Numbered from the stretch's first letter, positions 8,634 through 18,304 are shown. The stretch: DNA of 64,000 nucleotides from Telmatactis stephensoni (GCA_029948255.1 JALIZF010001718.1:181001-245000); one strand, 5' to 3'. Numbers and translations: made by a program. The notes: generated by a model not told the origin, from the sequence alone.

Positions 8634-8754
8634 ATATTCACTTCCAGCGAAATGAAACAGGTTTTAATTTGCATATTGAACACCTGTCTAGCAAATATGC
8701 GTAATGAAGTAGTTTCACAATTTTTATTTGTTGTATTATAACTATTCAGACAGT

Positions 8755-9144
8755 CTAGTCATTTTTCTCGATCTTTTCCTTGCTTGCTTTTCTTGTAAGC
8801 ACGGTGTACGGGGTAGTAGTAGCCATACGTTGGTTTCTTCTCCTCTTCTTCACTTCTTCTTTTAACCCATTTCTTTTTCTCTTTGATTCAATTTGTTTCA
8901 AGATATTTCTTCTCCTTCCCTCCGCCTTTAAAAGTTTTATGTATTCCCCCATCAGGAGAATGGTAGAGTCAGCAAAATCCACTTCAAGGTCTGTATTACA
9001 TCTTTGTAGAGCAGTAAATGAATCTTCCATATTAAACGTGAAAATGGGTTTCCCACCAGCAATATCTTTCATAATTACAATAGAATCATCTATTTCCCCG
9101 CAAACCGCTTCATACCTCCGTGTAAGTTCATCCAAACCAGGCAT
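8755..9144 (-). CDS. Unrecognised 129-residue protein with basic tail
   Basis: The first 80 residues are acidic and probably helical, with two Cys. The last 45 are strongly basic (KKRRRNQRM), suggesting a nuclear or DNA-associated protein. It does not share the ATATAATG start context (the ATG is preceded by AACATT), so its membership of the virus-like element rests only on position between two element genes. A (CCAAAA)n stretch lies just upstream. No family assigned. Confidence 0.4.
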   Translation of the reverse strand: MPGLDELTRRYEAVCGEIDDSIVIMKDIAGGKPIFTFNMEDSFTALQRCNTDLEVDFADSTILLMGEYIKLLKAEGRRRNILKQIESKRKRNGLKEEVKKRRRNQRMATTTPYTVLTRKASKEKIEKND

Positions 9145-9173
9145 AATGTTAGCAGTAGTTGGCTACTATTGTA

Positions 9174-9212
9174 AACTGAACCAAAACCCAAACCAAAACC
9201 AAAACCAAAAAA
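9174..9212. repeat. Short (AACCAAAACC)-type simple repeat
   Basis: Four to five copies of an ACCAAA-like unit lie upstream of the 8755-9144 frame. Ordinary simple sequence; it may mark the gap between two transcription units. Confidence 0.7.
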
Positions 9213-9273
9213 GTTTGGTCGCGGCAGCCAGCTTGGTCAATTTATGGGTTAGTTTTTAATTGGTTGAGAATGA

Positions 9274-9912
9274 TCATATGACTGTGACGTGTGTTAGTCG
9301 CCTAGGAATCCAAGCTAAGATTGGGTGGCTTAGATCAATTTCGTAAAATATGTCATAGATTATATCAGGATAATAGGGGATTTTCTTATCCTGCAGCTGA
9401 GTAAACATCCATTTAGCCTTATTCATAGTTTCCATAGAAACGTCGGGAATTTTTTCGCCTGTAATTTCTGACAACAGACAAGAAATGCCCTTATTGTATT
9501 TTTGCAACTTTAATTTTCTCAGAGTCTTTTTCAAATCCTGTGGCGTGGGTTCTTTTTTTCTCTGGTAACAAAGATGAGCTTTTATCCGCCGTAAGGTTTT
9601 CTTATCAACATAGACCGGCTCTAAACCTAATATAATTCGCATCCACTTTCTAAAGTAAATAATTTTCCTGTACGGCGTCTTTCTAGCAGCGCCGTTAGCA
9701 TAATATTGATCGCGGGTCGCACAAGGCACAACATTAAAAAATATACGGCCGCAGATTTCACACACGGCCGATGTATCTTTCTCTATGGTCATCTTATCAC
9801 CACAACACTTTAAGCGTCTTGGCGGCGGCGGTATAAGTTCTCGCTTAAGACAATCAGAACACATTTTATAACTTTCATAGGTTACGGCAGGCGCGTTACA
9901 GTCACACAACAT
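9274..9912 (-). CDS. Poxvirus-type late transcription factor, VLTF3-like
   Basis: The 212-residue protein opens with Cys pairs at residues 3/5 and 18/21, then a second set at 36/37 and 51/54 (CEICG) that fits the A2L-type zinc ribbon. Residues 80-200 match the VLTF3 core: YRKIIYFRKWMRIILG, then a helical KKTLRKLKLQKYNKGISCLL segment and a C-terminal YYPDIIYDIFYEI. In poxviruses and other NCLDVs, VLTF3 directs transcription of late virion genes. The ATG lies in ATATAATG. Its presence with short ATATAATG start motifs suggests a self-encoded late-promoter system. The frame is intact. It marks the right end of the recognisable virus-like gene set. Confidence 0.85.
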   Translation of the reverse strand: MLCDCNAPAVTYESYKMCSDCLKRELIPPPPRRLKCCGDKMTIEKDTSAVCEICGRIFFNVVPCATRDQYYANGAARKTPYRKIIYFRKWMRIILGLEPVYVDKKTLRRIKAHLCYQRKKEPTPQDLKKTLRKLKLQKYNKGISCLLSEITGEKIPDVSMETMNKAKWMFTQLQDKKIPYYPDIIYDIFYEIDLSHPILAWIPRRLTHVTVI

Positions 9913-10149
9913 TATATAATTGTTATTTTATAGTCTCTACCAGCAGCAGTAATATCTTACTCCCTCTAAGGCCCATCTGTTGCGAGCTTCCTGAAACGAC
10001 GCAGTGAATCCCTGCTGCCGACACCCCTCGATCTACGCAGGCAGGGCCTGCATATTTCAAGGTCCAAACGGAACAAACCCTTACTGCTGCTACTTATCAT
10101 GATAGACACTGTTGAAATGGACAGCAACTAAGGCAGTTTGTTTGTGCTC

Positions 10150-10510
10150 TTTAATGGTCTTGCTGTTGAAAATGAATTTCCAACCTCATTCAAGAAGGCT
10201 TAGATCTTCTAAAGCCTTATCTCGTTTACAGTATTGCTGTACTATGGGGTCATCCTCAAATCTGTGGAATCGAGGAGGTATGAAATTTTAAGGGTCCCTT
10301 CTATTCCAAGCAAGCTTGATAGTCAACATTTGCAACATCATTTCTGGAACACAAGGTTTCATACAAGAAAGATGACTGTAAGTTGCCATATATGACAAAA
10401 CATGGTTGGAAAAAGTGACATCCATCAACTGACAGTCATAAGCTTTACACACGTAACTTGTTACATATCTAAGGATCATTGTCTTGTGGTCTATTACTTG
10501 AATGTCCAGA
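10150..10510 (-). pseudogene. Helitron-like helicase N-domain relic
   Basis: The minus strand from about 10500 reads MILRYVTSYVCKAYD, then KPCVPEMMLQ and a downstream segment with DDPIVQQYCKRDKAL in a shifted frame. This order matches the region after the Rep-like domain in Helitron-like replicase/PIF1 proteins (RYVTSYVxK, then MKPxEPEM, then IVQQYLKR). At least one frameshift near 10290 and truncation at both sides make it a fossil. Confidence 0.6.
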
Positions 10511-11030
10511 TGGTAAAACTAAAAATAAGGATATTACTTTGAAAAAAGATACGTGAAATTTACTGGTGTCTACCTAGAAGGGTAAAGTTTACTAGTACCC
10601 AAGAACAGAAGTATTGCACAGTGCTTTCAGATTTTCTGAGGTTAAAGTTTTTCAACAGTTGTGTTCAATTGGACACATTGAGATTCTTCAACAGTTTGAG
10701 ATATTTAATTTTTGTTGGTTTTTACATTTAATGCATAATATTACTGATATACAATATTTTTACTTTTTCATGTATTCAATAAAATGCAAACAACAAAGCA
10801 TAACACTTTTTTGAAGCAACAATTATTTTCAGTTTACATAAATACAAAATGCATACAACAAAATAAATCAATGATGATAGGTAAAAGATAACTCATCTTG
10901 ATATGATGAATCACTATTTCCAAAGTAGTGTTTGATAACTGTTAATGAGATAGTACTAGTTTAAAACTTCAAGTGATACAAAGAAAGGAAAATGTGATGT
11001 TACCACTGCACAACAAGTAATTCAGCATAT
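10511..11030. other. No feature recognised
   Basis: AT-rich sequence without convincing coding capacity or repeat structure. Confidence 0.6.
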
Positions 11031-11032
11031 TG

Positions 11033-11205
11033 TAAAACATGGACTGGACTGAGAAAATCTGTACAACCTGGACTGGACTGAAAAAAAAATCTGTAAAACA
11101 TGGACTGGACTGAAAAAAATCTGTAAAACATGGACTGCATTGAAAAAAAAAATCTATAAAACATGGACTTGACCAAAAAAATCTGTAAAACATGGACATG
11201 AACTT
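11033..11205. repeat. Minisatellite, about 30-bp unit, five to six copies
   Basis: Imperfect tandem copies of an ACATGGACTGGACTGAAAAA-type unit followed by ATCTGTAAA. Copies differ in the A-run length and by point changes. Short open frames across it are artefacts of the repeat. Confidence 0.85.
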
Positions 11206-11427
11206 CACTAAATTCGATTCTAATTCAGGTTTTGTTTTTAATGCATATTTGTAAAAATCACATGGAGTGAAATAAAAACTTCTTAGTTGTATCAGCAAAA
11301 CCGATTAGTGATGGTTTTATTTGTATCTGAGTATGTTTATTCTAAAGATAAAGCCATTTTGTTAGGTCTACTACAAACCTGTATAAAAAGTCAAAACCTA
11401 ATGATATATCACATGCTACCTTGATCA

Positions 11428-11780
11428 TCACTTTTTCAAACCCTTTACAGCTATCATTTTTATTGCAGAACAAAAAATCCTACAGAGAGCTAACTTGCAA
11501 ATCTTCTTGTCCAAATGGACAGAAAGAAAAAAAAAACATTCCATCATCAGAGCAGATGGTTGTTCGGAAACCACCAAAAGCTTGATAATATTTTTATGAT
11601 TCAGTTCATAAAGAATGGATGCTTCTTTGAAGAACCGTCTTTTCTCTATATCATCAAGTGTACTGAAAAGTTTCTTGACCACAACGGGTGTGCTTGACGT
11701 TGATTGTGGACCATCATAGCTGGTTACGCAAATGCTCCACTTCCAATTATTTCCTTGTTTTTTAGCTGGTTAAAACTCAT
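11428..11780 (-). pseudogene. Protein-kinase N-lobe relic
   Basis: The minus strand encodes NKEIIGSGAF (glycine-rich loop) and, after a frame change near 11735, VVVKKLF with the ATP-binding lysine. FFKEASILYELNHKNIIKLL (C-helix glutamate and strand 4) and ALMMEC at the hinge follow. It then breaks off before the catalytic loop. This is a kinase-domain fragment, most like tyrosine-kinase-like proteins that are expanded in corals. No flanking exons are visible, so it is a retro-copied or duplicated piece. Confidence 0.7.
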
Positions 11781-11931
11781 CGACATGAGTTTGGGGTTAG
11801 GTGCCAGGATGAAGCAGCCTGGATAAGGCGGCAGCCAAGGGACGAGGTAACCTTGGCAATCAGTCCACAGCTCCCCACTGACACCCGTCACACTAACTCT
11901 GGGAGGAATCAATGGAAGTATACTTACCTAT

Positions 11932-12320
11932 CCCGGGGGGAGGACTCCTATATATAAGAGGACGGGGATGCTCGTCGGAAATTTTAAGAATGACCCCTAA
12001 AAGGTACCTGAGTGGGAGTGGCAACAATTCATTTCTACCCCTAAAAGGTACCAATTCAAAAACAATAATAAATAATTAAAGTAATGAAACATTTGTTATC
12101 GATGTGCTTTGAAGATGCAATTCAGATCATCGCAATCGTCCCTTTCATGCTTATTTTAGGTAGTTTATTTACCCCAAAACAGTCCCTAAAAGGTACCAGC
12201 TATGTCTCTGGTAGTCCACCTAAGTCTGAGACACCCTAAAAGATACCAGATTGCAGATGTTGACCCCTAAAAGGTACGACGAGCATCCCCGTCCATTTAC
12301 GAACAGAGTGCCCCCCCGGG
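11932..12320. mobile_element. hAT-type MITE, 389 bp, with TTACCTAT 8-bp target duplication
   Basis: The ends are inverted (CCCGGGGGG... and a shared inner block GACGGGGATGCTCGTCG). The 8-bp TTACCTAT occurs directly on both sides (11924-11931 and 12321-12328). The interior holds five copies of CCCTAAAAGRTAC-like motifs in both halves. No coding capacity. Two more family members lie at 31019 and 33316. The 8-bp duplication points to a hAT-superfamily transposase acting in trans. Confidence 0.8.
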
Positions 12321-12360
12321 TTACCTATCCTCAGGACAAGCAGGGAGCGGAGGGAAAAAT

Positions 12361-12497
12361 CAAGCTTGTATTGACAGCTTGCCAGAACTGCAAATGCTGC
12401 CAGTATGTTGTGATCATGCGCAGTAGGGTTAAACCGCTGGCCAGCACAAAGGAGTCTCGGTTTTAACTTTGCCTAAATCTTTTATTTAGTCACATTT
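12361..12497 (-). repeat. Split direct repeat X, 3' copy
   Basis: 137 bp matching 16649-16785 in the same orientation with roughly 88-90% identity by eye. Both end in TTTTATTTAG(T/C)CACATTT. It lies downstream of the recombinase gene and is immediately followed by the Y repeat. Confidence 0.8.
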
Positions 12498-12717
12498 AAA
12501 ACTCATCGTCAATGATAAGTTTGGGGTTGGGTATCGGACAGCAGCCGCTCACATCTGACCACGTTGTTTCATGGCGGTAACCATGGCAACCGGGCCACAG
12601 CTCACCACCAAAATGACGAGGGTGCTTGGTACAATTCTGTGACCGGTTAACATGGTATACCTCCAAACCATTCCAAGCACCCAACTCCCGCCAAACAACG
12701 AAGAGGTATATAATAAG

Positions 12718-13508
12718 TTAACATAAACTTGAGGAGGCAGACACTAAGGCCTCGGTTGGAATTCTAATATAAGTCTTATAGGCATCACTCGACCAACGAC
12801 CAAGAGCTTGAATAAGATGGTCAGGTACGCCATTATGTGTGGCTACAGTTGCATCGCCGATCCTGAAGCTGTGGCTTGAATAGTTACCAGGGATGCCTGC
12901 AGCTGACAAAATATCCCTAAGCCATTTTGTAAGCAGGGTGCGGGTCAAGGGTTGACCTGTCTGCAGTAGAAAAAAGGGGCCTGGAGAGAGTCTCCCCTTA
13001 TTGCCAGGAATTTCAATAAAGAGTCAACAGCACATAAAGGAATGCAGCCTCTACCAATAAAGATGTGACAGCCCTTTCGGAAAGGGTCTGTTTTTGAGGT
13101 CTTGATATAAACGCGAAGGCACAATGGGGCAGATGTTGAGTCAACTGATATGTCTCTAACGTTCAAATGGAGCTGGGTACAGTACGAATGGAGATCTGGC
13201 ACAGTAAATTCAGAGGAACGAAGAAACCCAAAATAGGCTAGACAACAGGCAGCCCAGAACATGGTATGATCAGCAAGGTTCATATCCAGGTGGCGGAAGA
13301 TTGTGTGCATTAAGCCATTGGTAATGGGATGGCAGGTAGGCAATTTGCATTCCTGTGTCCGTTTGATACCACGTATAACCCGCTCCTGTCTCAGACTGTT
13401 TTGAAGAGGGTCAGGAAAACCCTGCTCGATATTGGGGGCTCGCACTGCGGACAGATACACTTTGACGGTGGTGTGGTGAACAAACCCTGATAGGAACGTT
13501 GCAAACAT
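12718..13508 (-). pseudogene. Tyrosine recombinase of the Ngaro-like element
   Basis: The N-terminal frame (13508-12945) includes GFLRSSEF with the first catalytic Arg. A frame change near 12950 leads to the second frame, with HSFRIGD (His, Arg) and LGRWSSDAYKTYIR (Trp and the nucleophilic Tyr). All catalytic residues are visible, split over two frames. The enzyme would integrate the circular cDNA by recombination. This gene distinguishes the element from LTR elements, which use DDE integrases. Confidence 0.8.
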
Positions 13509-13774
13509 GTAAAGAGTCCACTCGTCTGCTGAGCATGGTGAGCCCTTGTCATGCAGTTTCCCTTGTTGACGGCAAAATTCTATAAATCGTCTTTACCCAC
13601 TGGCATATGAGCGGCATGTGGAAGGTGCGAGACCCTGTGCGAGACCCTGTGCGAGCAGCTCGCGACACTGAGACTCTAACATGCCTGTGTGAGGTCCAGA
13701 AGGAGCTGACCAGGGATTGGCGTCGGTGAACGGTGGGCTCATGGAGCAAGTTGGTGGAATACCTGCCAATTAAA

Positions 13775-14560
13775 TCAAGAAAGAGTATCAGCTATTGTAT
13801 TTTGTTCACCAGGGACGTGGAGTGCAGAGAAGGTGAAGTGGAACTTTGCGGCAGCGAGCAGGAGTGAATGCATGAGACCCATAATATCAGGTATCTTAGA
13901 CGTTCTGGAATTGACGATTGAGACCACTGCTTTGTTGTTGGAATGAAAGAGAACGTGTTGCTGGTGCCATTGCTGTCCCCAAACATGGCCAGCTATGACC
14001 ACAGGGAAAAGCTCTTTGTAAGCAATCGAACGGGGAGCCTGGGTAGAAGACCAAATGCCATTAAACCATTCGCAGTTGCAGTTGGCGCTGTAGGTGATGG
14101 TGCCCGATGCATCAGAAGTTACCACCACCGAAGCCACAGGACTCAATCCTGGGTAGAACCAGAAGCTAACTCCATTCCATGACTCGAGAAAGGTATGCCA
14201 CCAGCACAGACCTTTGCTGCGTGGTGGTGACCAATAAGTGACTCCAGATCATGCCGACGACCACCAGCGACGATTGACCCATGAGTCTAGTAAGGCCCGA
14301 TGCCTGGTAAGCTTGTTCTCTGGCAAGCGAGCTATTTGGTTCACAGAGTCTAATTCGATCCCTAAGACAACTAGGGAAGTTGAAGGGCCTTCACACTTGT
14401 CAGGGTGGAGCAGGAGACCTAGACGAGAGCAGATTGCCAGCGGTGCCAGATTGTCAATGGTGTCTGGGTTATTCTGGAGTTCCGTGGCAAATTGGTCAAC
14501 ACGGAGCAGAGTCACGTGTGAGACCGGCGGGAGGTTGGTGGAAGCTGAAATAAAGAACAT
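13775..14560 (-). pseudogene. RT C-terminal part and RNase H of the Ngaro-like element
   Basis: The fragment at 14560-14249 carries the post-palm region (LLLHPDKCEGPS, VVLGIELDS). After a frame change, 14146-13775 is an RNase H domain (VVTSDASG, YKELFPV, SNNKAVVSIVN, HVPGEQNTIAD). The upstream palm and finger motifs, including the YxDD box, are absent; their place is taken by a minisatellite at 14690-15140. The copy cannot encode an active polymerase. Confidence 0.8.
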
Positions 14561-14689
14561 GTCCGGTTACCCATTGAAACTGCTGTTTGTACTAAACCCA
14601 AAAGCCTGGATACATATAACTAAGGCAAGGGCAGTTGACGCAGGAAAGCTAAGGGGGAAGGAGCAAGAATAATCCAGCTGACACGACCA

Positions 14690-15140
14690 GCAGAGTACAG
14701 GCACTGACAGAATGGGCCAACACAACAAGCAGAGTCATTTGATGCAATAACTGTGCTGGCGAGTCAGTACAACGAGTAACGTCTTAGCTGTGTAACCAAC
14801 AAACCACCTGACGCGACGAGCAGGGGCCTGAAATGCAATCATGGTGCAAGCAAGATGGTCCGATGAGCAATGTCGTAGCTGTGCACCGACAAACCAGCCG
14901 ACATGATAAGCTGAGTCATGAATGCTCTGATCGTGCGAGCGAAATGGTACGACGAGCGATGTTGTAGCTGTGCACTGACAACCAGCCGACATGACTAGCA
15001 GAGTCATGAAATGCAATGATCGTGCAAGCGAGTCGGTATGATGAGAGATGTCGTAGCTTTTGAACCGCCAAACCATGCGACACAACATGCAGTCGTGAAA
15101 TGCAAAGACAGTATTAGTGCACTTGTATCCGACAGACGTA
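14690..15140. repeat. Minisatellite, 89-91-bp unit, about five copies
   Basis: A GTCGTAGCTGTG-like block recurs near 14780, 14871, 14960 and 15049, each followed by CCAGCCGACATGA and GTGCAAGCGA. The array expanded inside the retrotransposon where the RT palm would be. Confidence 0.8.
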
Positions 15141-15711
15141 ACCATATCAGCACATCGGCCAACCCACGAGTAATATGAATAACCATGATATGTAATATGT
15201 AGATATAAGCGATATTGTGTACTTATACCACCCGCTGTATTGGTAAGATAAGCAATGACGGCGCCATCGCAGTGATGATGTGGGGAATTAGTGCTGTTAA
15301 TGCTGCATGACTATTGCAATGGGCTGCTACCAAGGGTGTACGCTTGTATGGTGGCGCGCGATAAAATGCACAAAGCAGCCATAGGTGATAACAAGCAATA
15401 CCTTAAATGTTAATGCATGATACATATATCGCTGTTAACTTAACGACCTGACACATAAAAGCGACGAAATAATGTGAGTAAGGCAAGGTAAATAACAAAG
15501 TCAGGTAAAAATGTCCTCAAAAGTAACTCAGGCTACATTGCCCTGCTGTAATAATTGTTTACAATAGACAATGTTCCAGGACGTGCAAAGTTTATCAAGT
15601 TAGTTATGCCTGCTCTTTGGAGGGGAAGACGTACGGGCTCATTTGCCACCCGAAGTGTTGTTGGTATCCCGGTAGCAATCCGTAGCATGGGGGCCTGAGC
15701 ATGTTAAGCAT

Positions 15712-16590
15712 TTATGAGCATGGTGTGTAAGGTGAGGTGCAATGACCCCTGTTCCATGATTTGCAGATTATCTCTCTATTGCCAGTAGTAGGAGTATTCT
15801 GGGCCGAAGTGCCAGCTGTATGGAAATTGTAAAGCTGTGTATTAATCAGTGACCAGTCTGTGGAATGGGTAGCAGCGGCGTGCTCACGAAAGCTCTGGTC
15901 ATATGTAAGCCAAGCACGGCCCCCAAATAGCTTATAGGTGCAGATAATTAGAAGCTTATACAACATAAGGTCCTTCCAGCGGTGAGGGAAATAAGAACAA
16001 ACAACGAGCGAGTAGATTGAGAACGCTTCTTCCAAGAAGTGATATCATCAAAACGGCGCTTGTTTTTTTGGGGGCTCACTTGTAAGGACTAGGTGGCCAT
16101 CTAGCATCAATTGAGGCTCATCTTCGGTCATCGGCAGTAAGTTGGCTGGCGTAAGGTCATTTAAGTGGATGAATTTACCGGTTACAATTTGCAAGACCAA
16201 TTTTGTAAAATTTTGGGAGTAGCCTGGCCCAACCACGAATGATTGGAGAAGCATAGAAGATGTCGCTATGGGAGCCAAGGAAGTTGAAATGGTTGACACG
16301 GTTGACACACTTGGCAGCGTAGATTGTACAGTGCAAGGAAGTGTAAAGCTAGGGGAGGCTAGGCTGAATGTTGACAGAAAGCTCGGTACTGAAGTTCTAA
16401 ATGTACCTGCTGAAGAGCTCACGTTAGCAGCTTGAGAGGAGGATACAACTGGAAGGCTTTGGTGATTTGAAATGGCGGTGTTCACAGCAACCTGAATTGC
16501 CGAAAGAATTTTCGGCGAAAGCTGAGATGATGAAGATGAACTGGACGTTGTTGCTATGGAATATACAGCCGTGGAAGTTTTTTCAGTCAT
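15712..16590 (-). pseudogene. Gag-like protein of the Ngaro-like element
   Basis: The first frame (16590-16048) is Ser/Thr-rich and low in complexity for 60 residues, then has a TPANLLPM region common in DIRS-group gag. The second frame (16035-15712) ends in CKSWNRGHCTSPYTPC, a CCHC/CCCH-like zinc knuckle for RNA binding. A stop and frame change near 16040 separates them. Confidence 0.6.
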
Positions 16591-16648
16591 CCTGAGGAAT
16601 TTTTCCCAGCAGAAAAGGCATAAAAAGCTTTAAAACAAGAGCAAAAAA

Positions 16649-16785
16649 CAAGCTTGTGTTGACAGCTTGCCGGAACTGCAAACGCTGCCAGTACATGGCG
16701 ATCATGTGCAGTAGGGTTAAACTGCTGACCAGCGCAAAGAAGTCTTGGTTTTAACTTTACCTAAATCTTTTATTTAGCCACATTT
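16649..16785 (-). repeat. Split direct repeat X, 5' copy
   Basis: Upstream partner of 12361-12497. It sits just ahead of the gag-like frame on the minus strand and probably carries the element's promoter. Confidence 0.8.
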
Positions 16786-17554
16786 GTATTGGAAAGAAGG
16801 GAGGTTTTTATTGCAGAATGTGGTGCTCGTTTTCCCTCTAAAACAAGGAAGGATAAGCTATGCCATTGTAATAATGACATAGCTATAGATTAACCAACAT
16901 TGCTACAGCTCGTGGAGCAAAATGCCACTATAATTCCTTGTTCCTTGTGTCTGGCATTTATATAACATCAGAGATAAAGAAGTAATTGACGGCACATGAC
17001 CATATGATGACACAAATGCATTTGACAGGATGCTTTCATAGCAATAAAAATCTCCAAAACATTCGCTGACCAACAAGAAGGTTATCGGACTTAATAAGAA
17101 CGAGAAAGGAGGAAAGGTATAAAAATCTATTTTCAAACTCCGCTTGTGAGATTTGCCTTTTGGTCGTGGGCTGAGGGTCGAGGATCCACAGTTGGAGGTA
17201 GAGGGTCAACAAAAGTTACCAAATTATTTGTCTTCGCGTTACTTTTACTAAAGTCAATTTAGGAAAATTAATAATCACAAATGGATTGTTTTGGAAGTTT
17301 GATAATACTTGAACAGCGAGACAGGAAATACCTATGCTGCATTGAATCCTGGCCTTGAACAAATCTGTCATCTTATCATACCCAGCAGTAAGCAATGCTA
17401 GAAAACGCTTTTTTTTGAGTGGCACAGTGATATATTCTGTATAGCCAAAAACATGGAGATAGTTATTTGAATTAGTTTTCTTTTTATTCCATGATATGTA
17501 TCTATAGTTTCTCGTTATTTGATTCCCAATTTCCTTAATAATACTAATAAACTT
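16786..17554. other. No feature recognised
   Basis: AT-rich intergenic DNA between the Ngaro-like element and the tRNA region. Short frames here are unsupported. Confidence 0.6.
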
Positions 17555-17631
17555 TAAATATTGAAAGATCATCACGGATATGTAAGCAATTTAGGCAATT
17601 GCTTTAGAAAAGCCCGAAAAAAAAATTTCGG

Positions 17632-17703
17632 GGCTTCAACGGGATTTGAACCCATGACCTCCGCGATGCCGGTGCGGTGCTCTACCAACTGAGCTATGAA
17701 GCC
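17632..17703 (-). tRNA. tRNA-like gene, anticodon GGC (Ala by codon)
   Basis: The minus strand folds into a full 72-nt cloverleaf: acceptor GGCTTCA/TGAAGCC with seven perfect pairs, D arm with AGTTGGTAGA, and T arm ATGGG/CCCGT with TTCAAAT loop. The anticodon loop is CCGGCAT. Box A and box B sequences are good. Oddities: position 33 is C rather than U, pair 31-39 is A-C, and the acceptor lacks the G3-U70 identity pair of alanine tRNAs. GGC anticodons are not normally used for Ala in eukaryotes. It may be a tRNA-derived element rather than a working tRNA. Confidence 0.6.
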
Positions 17704-17757
17704 ACATATGTTGGGAGCAGGCCATTTTGTTGGGTTCATAGTATACCACATAGGAAT

Positions 17758-17928
17758 GTAAATGTATATGTATATGGATTGATCCGTGGTAATGGAACTA
17801 GAAATATTGAAAGATCATCACGGATATGTAAGCAATTGCCTAAATTCTAATTGCTTACATATCCGTGATGATCTTTCAATATTTCTAGTTCCATTACCGC
17901 GGATCAATCCATATACATATACATTTAC
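17758..17928. repeat. Near-perfect hairpin with 80-bp arms
   Basis: Left arm 17758-17837 and right arm 17849-17928 are reverse complements with one mismatch seen (GTGG against CGCG region) and an 11-nt loop. The inner 37 bp of the arm occur a third time at 17555-17591 on the far side of the tRNA-like gene. There is no coding capacity. It may be a foldback transposon end, a palindromic duplication or a small-RNA precursor. Confidence 0.85.
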
Positions 17929-18304
17929 TGTTTCGTAGATAGTAAACTAAGCCATTTTCACGACGAAAAGCGTTTAATCTTCCCAAAACTTTTACATACT
18001 GAAACCATGTGCTTCTTCTCTACTACAGACCACACCGCACACTTGTCTCACTCACACTACGCATGCTCAGCGCATAGGGAGCCCAAAATAATTATAACGT
18101 GTAGGCCACAGGAAGCCCAAATATAAAATGTCTTCTGAACATTCCCCCTCCCCGCACTGCAGAATTCAGTGCGCCTTCATTGATGGAACCATCAACAGTT
18201 TCTTACGAATGTAACTAAATATCTCTTAACAAAGTTTTAACAAAATTTTAACCATAGAACAATGTTCAGTTCTTTAAATTGAGCAGGATACAGAACTGCA
18301 ACAG
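17929..18304. other. No gene recognised; flank of BEL/Pao fragment
   Basis: This stretch follows the integrase stop on the minus strand and should hold the 3' LTR if present, but no matching copy is found near 22.9-23.1 kb, so no LTR pair can be called. Confidence 0.5.

Larger units (their letters stand above)
11767..16785 (-). mobile_element. DIRS/Ngaro-like tyrosine-recombinase retrotransposon, degenerate
   Basis: The coding order on the minus strand is gag-like (16590-15712), RT C-terminal part and RNase H (14560-13775), then tyrosine recombinase (13508-12718). Two 137-bp direct repeats (16649-16785 and 12361-12497) and a second, weaker pair (12497 to about 12640 and 11770 to about 11900) lie in the order X-genes-Y-X-Y. 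That is the split-direct-repeat arrangement of PAT/Ngaro elements. The frames contain several shifts and the RT palm is missing, so the copy is dead. A MITE interrupts the 3' end at 11932-12320. Confidence 0.75.

Noticed and set aside
1..9912. Prokaryotic or phage origin of the left region
   Set aside because: VLTF3 and the ATATAATG starts are of eukaryotic-virus type, no ribosome-binding sites are seen, and the flank is animal repeat DNA.
11033..11205. CRISPR-like or coding repeat
   Set aside because: 30-bp units are contiguous and vary by A-run length; a simple minisatellite.
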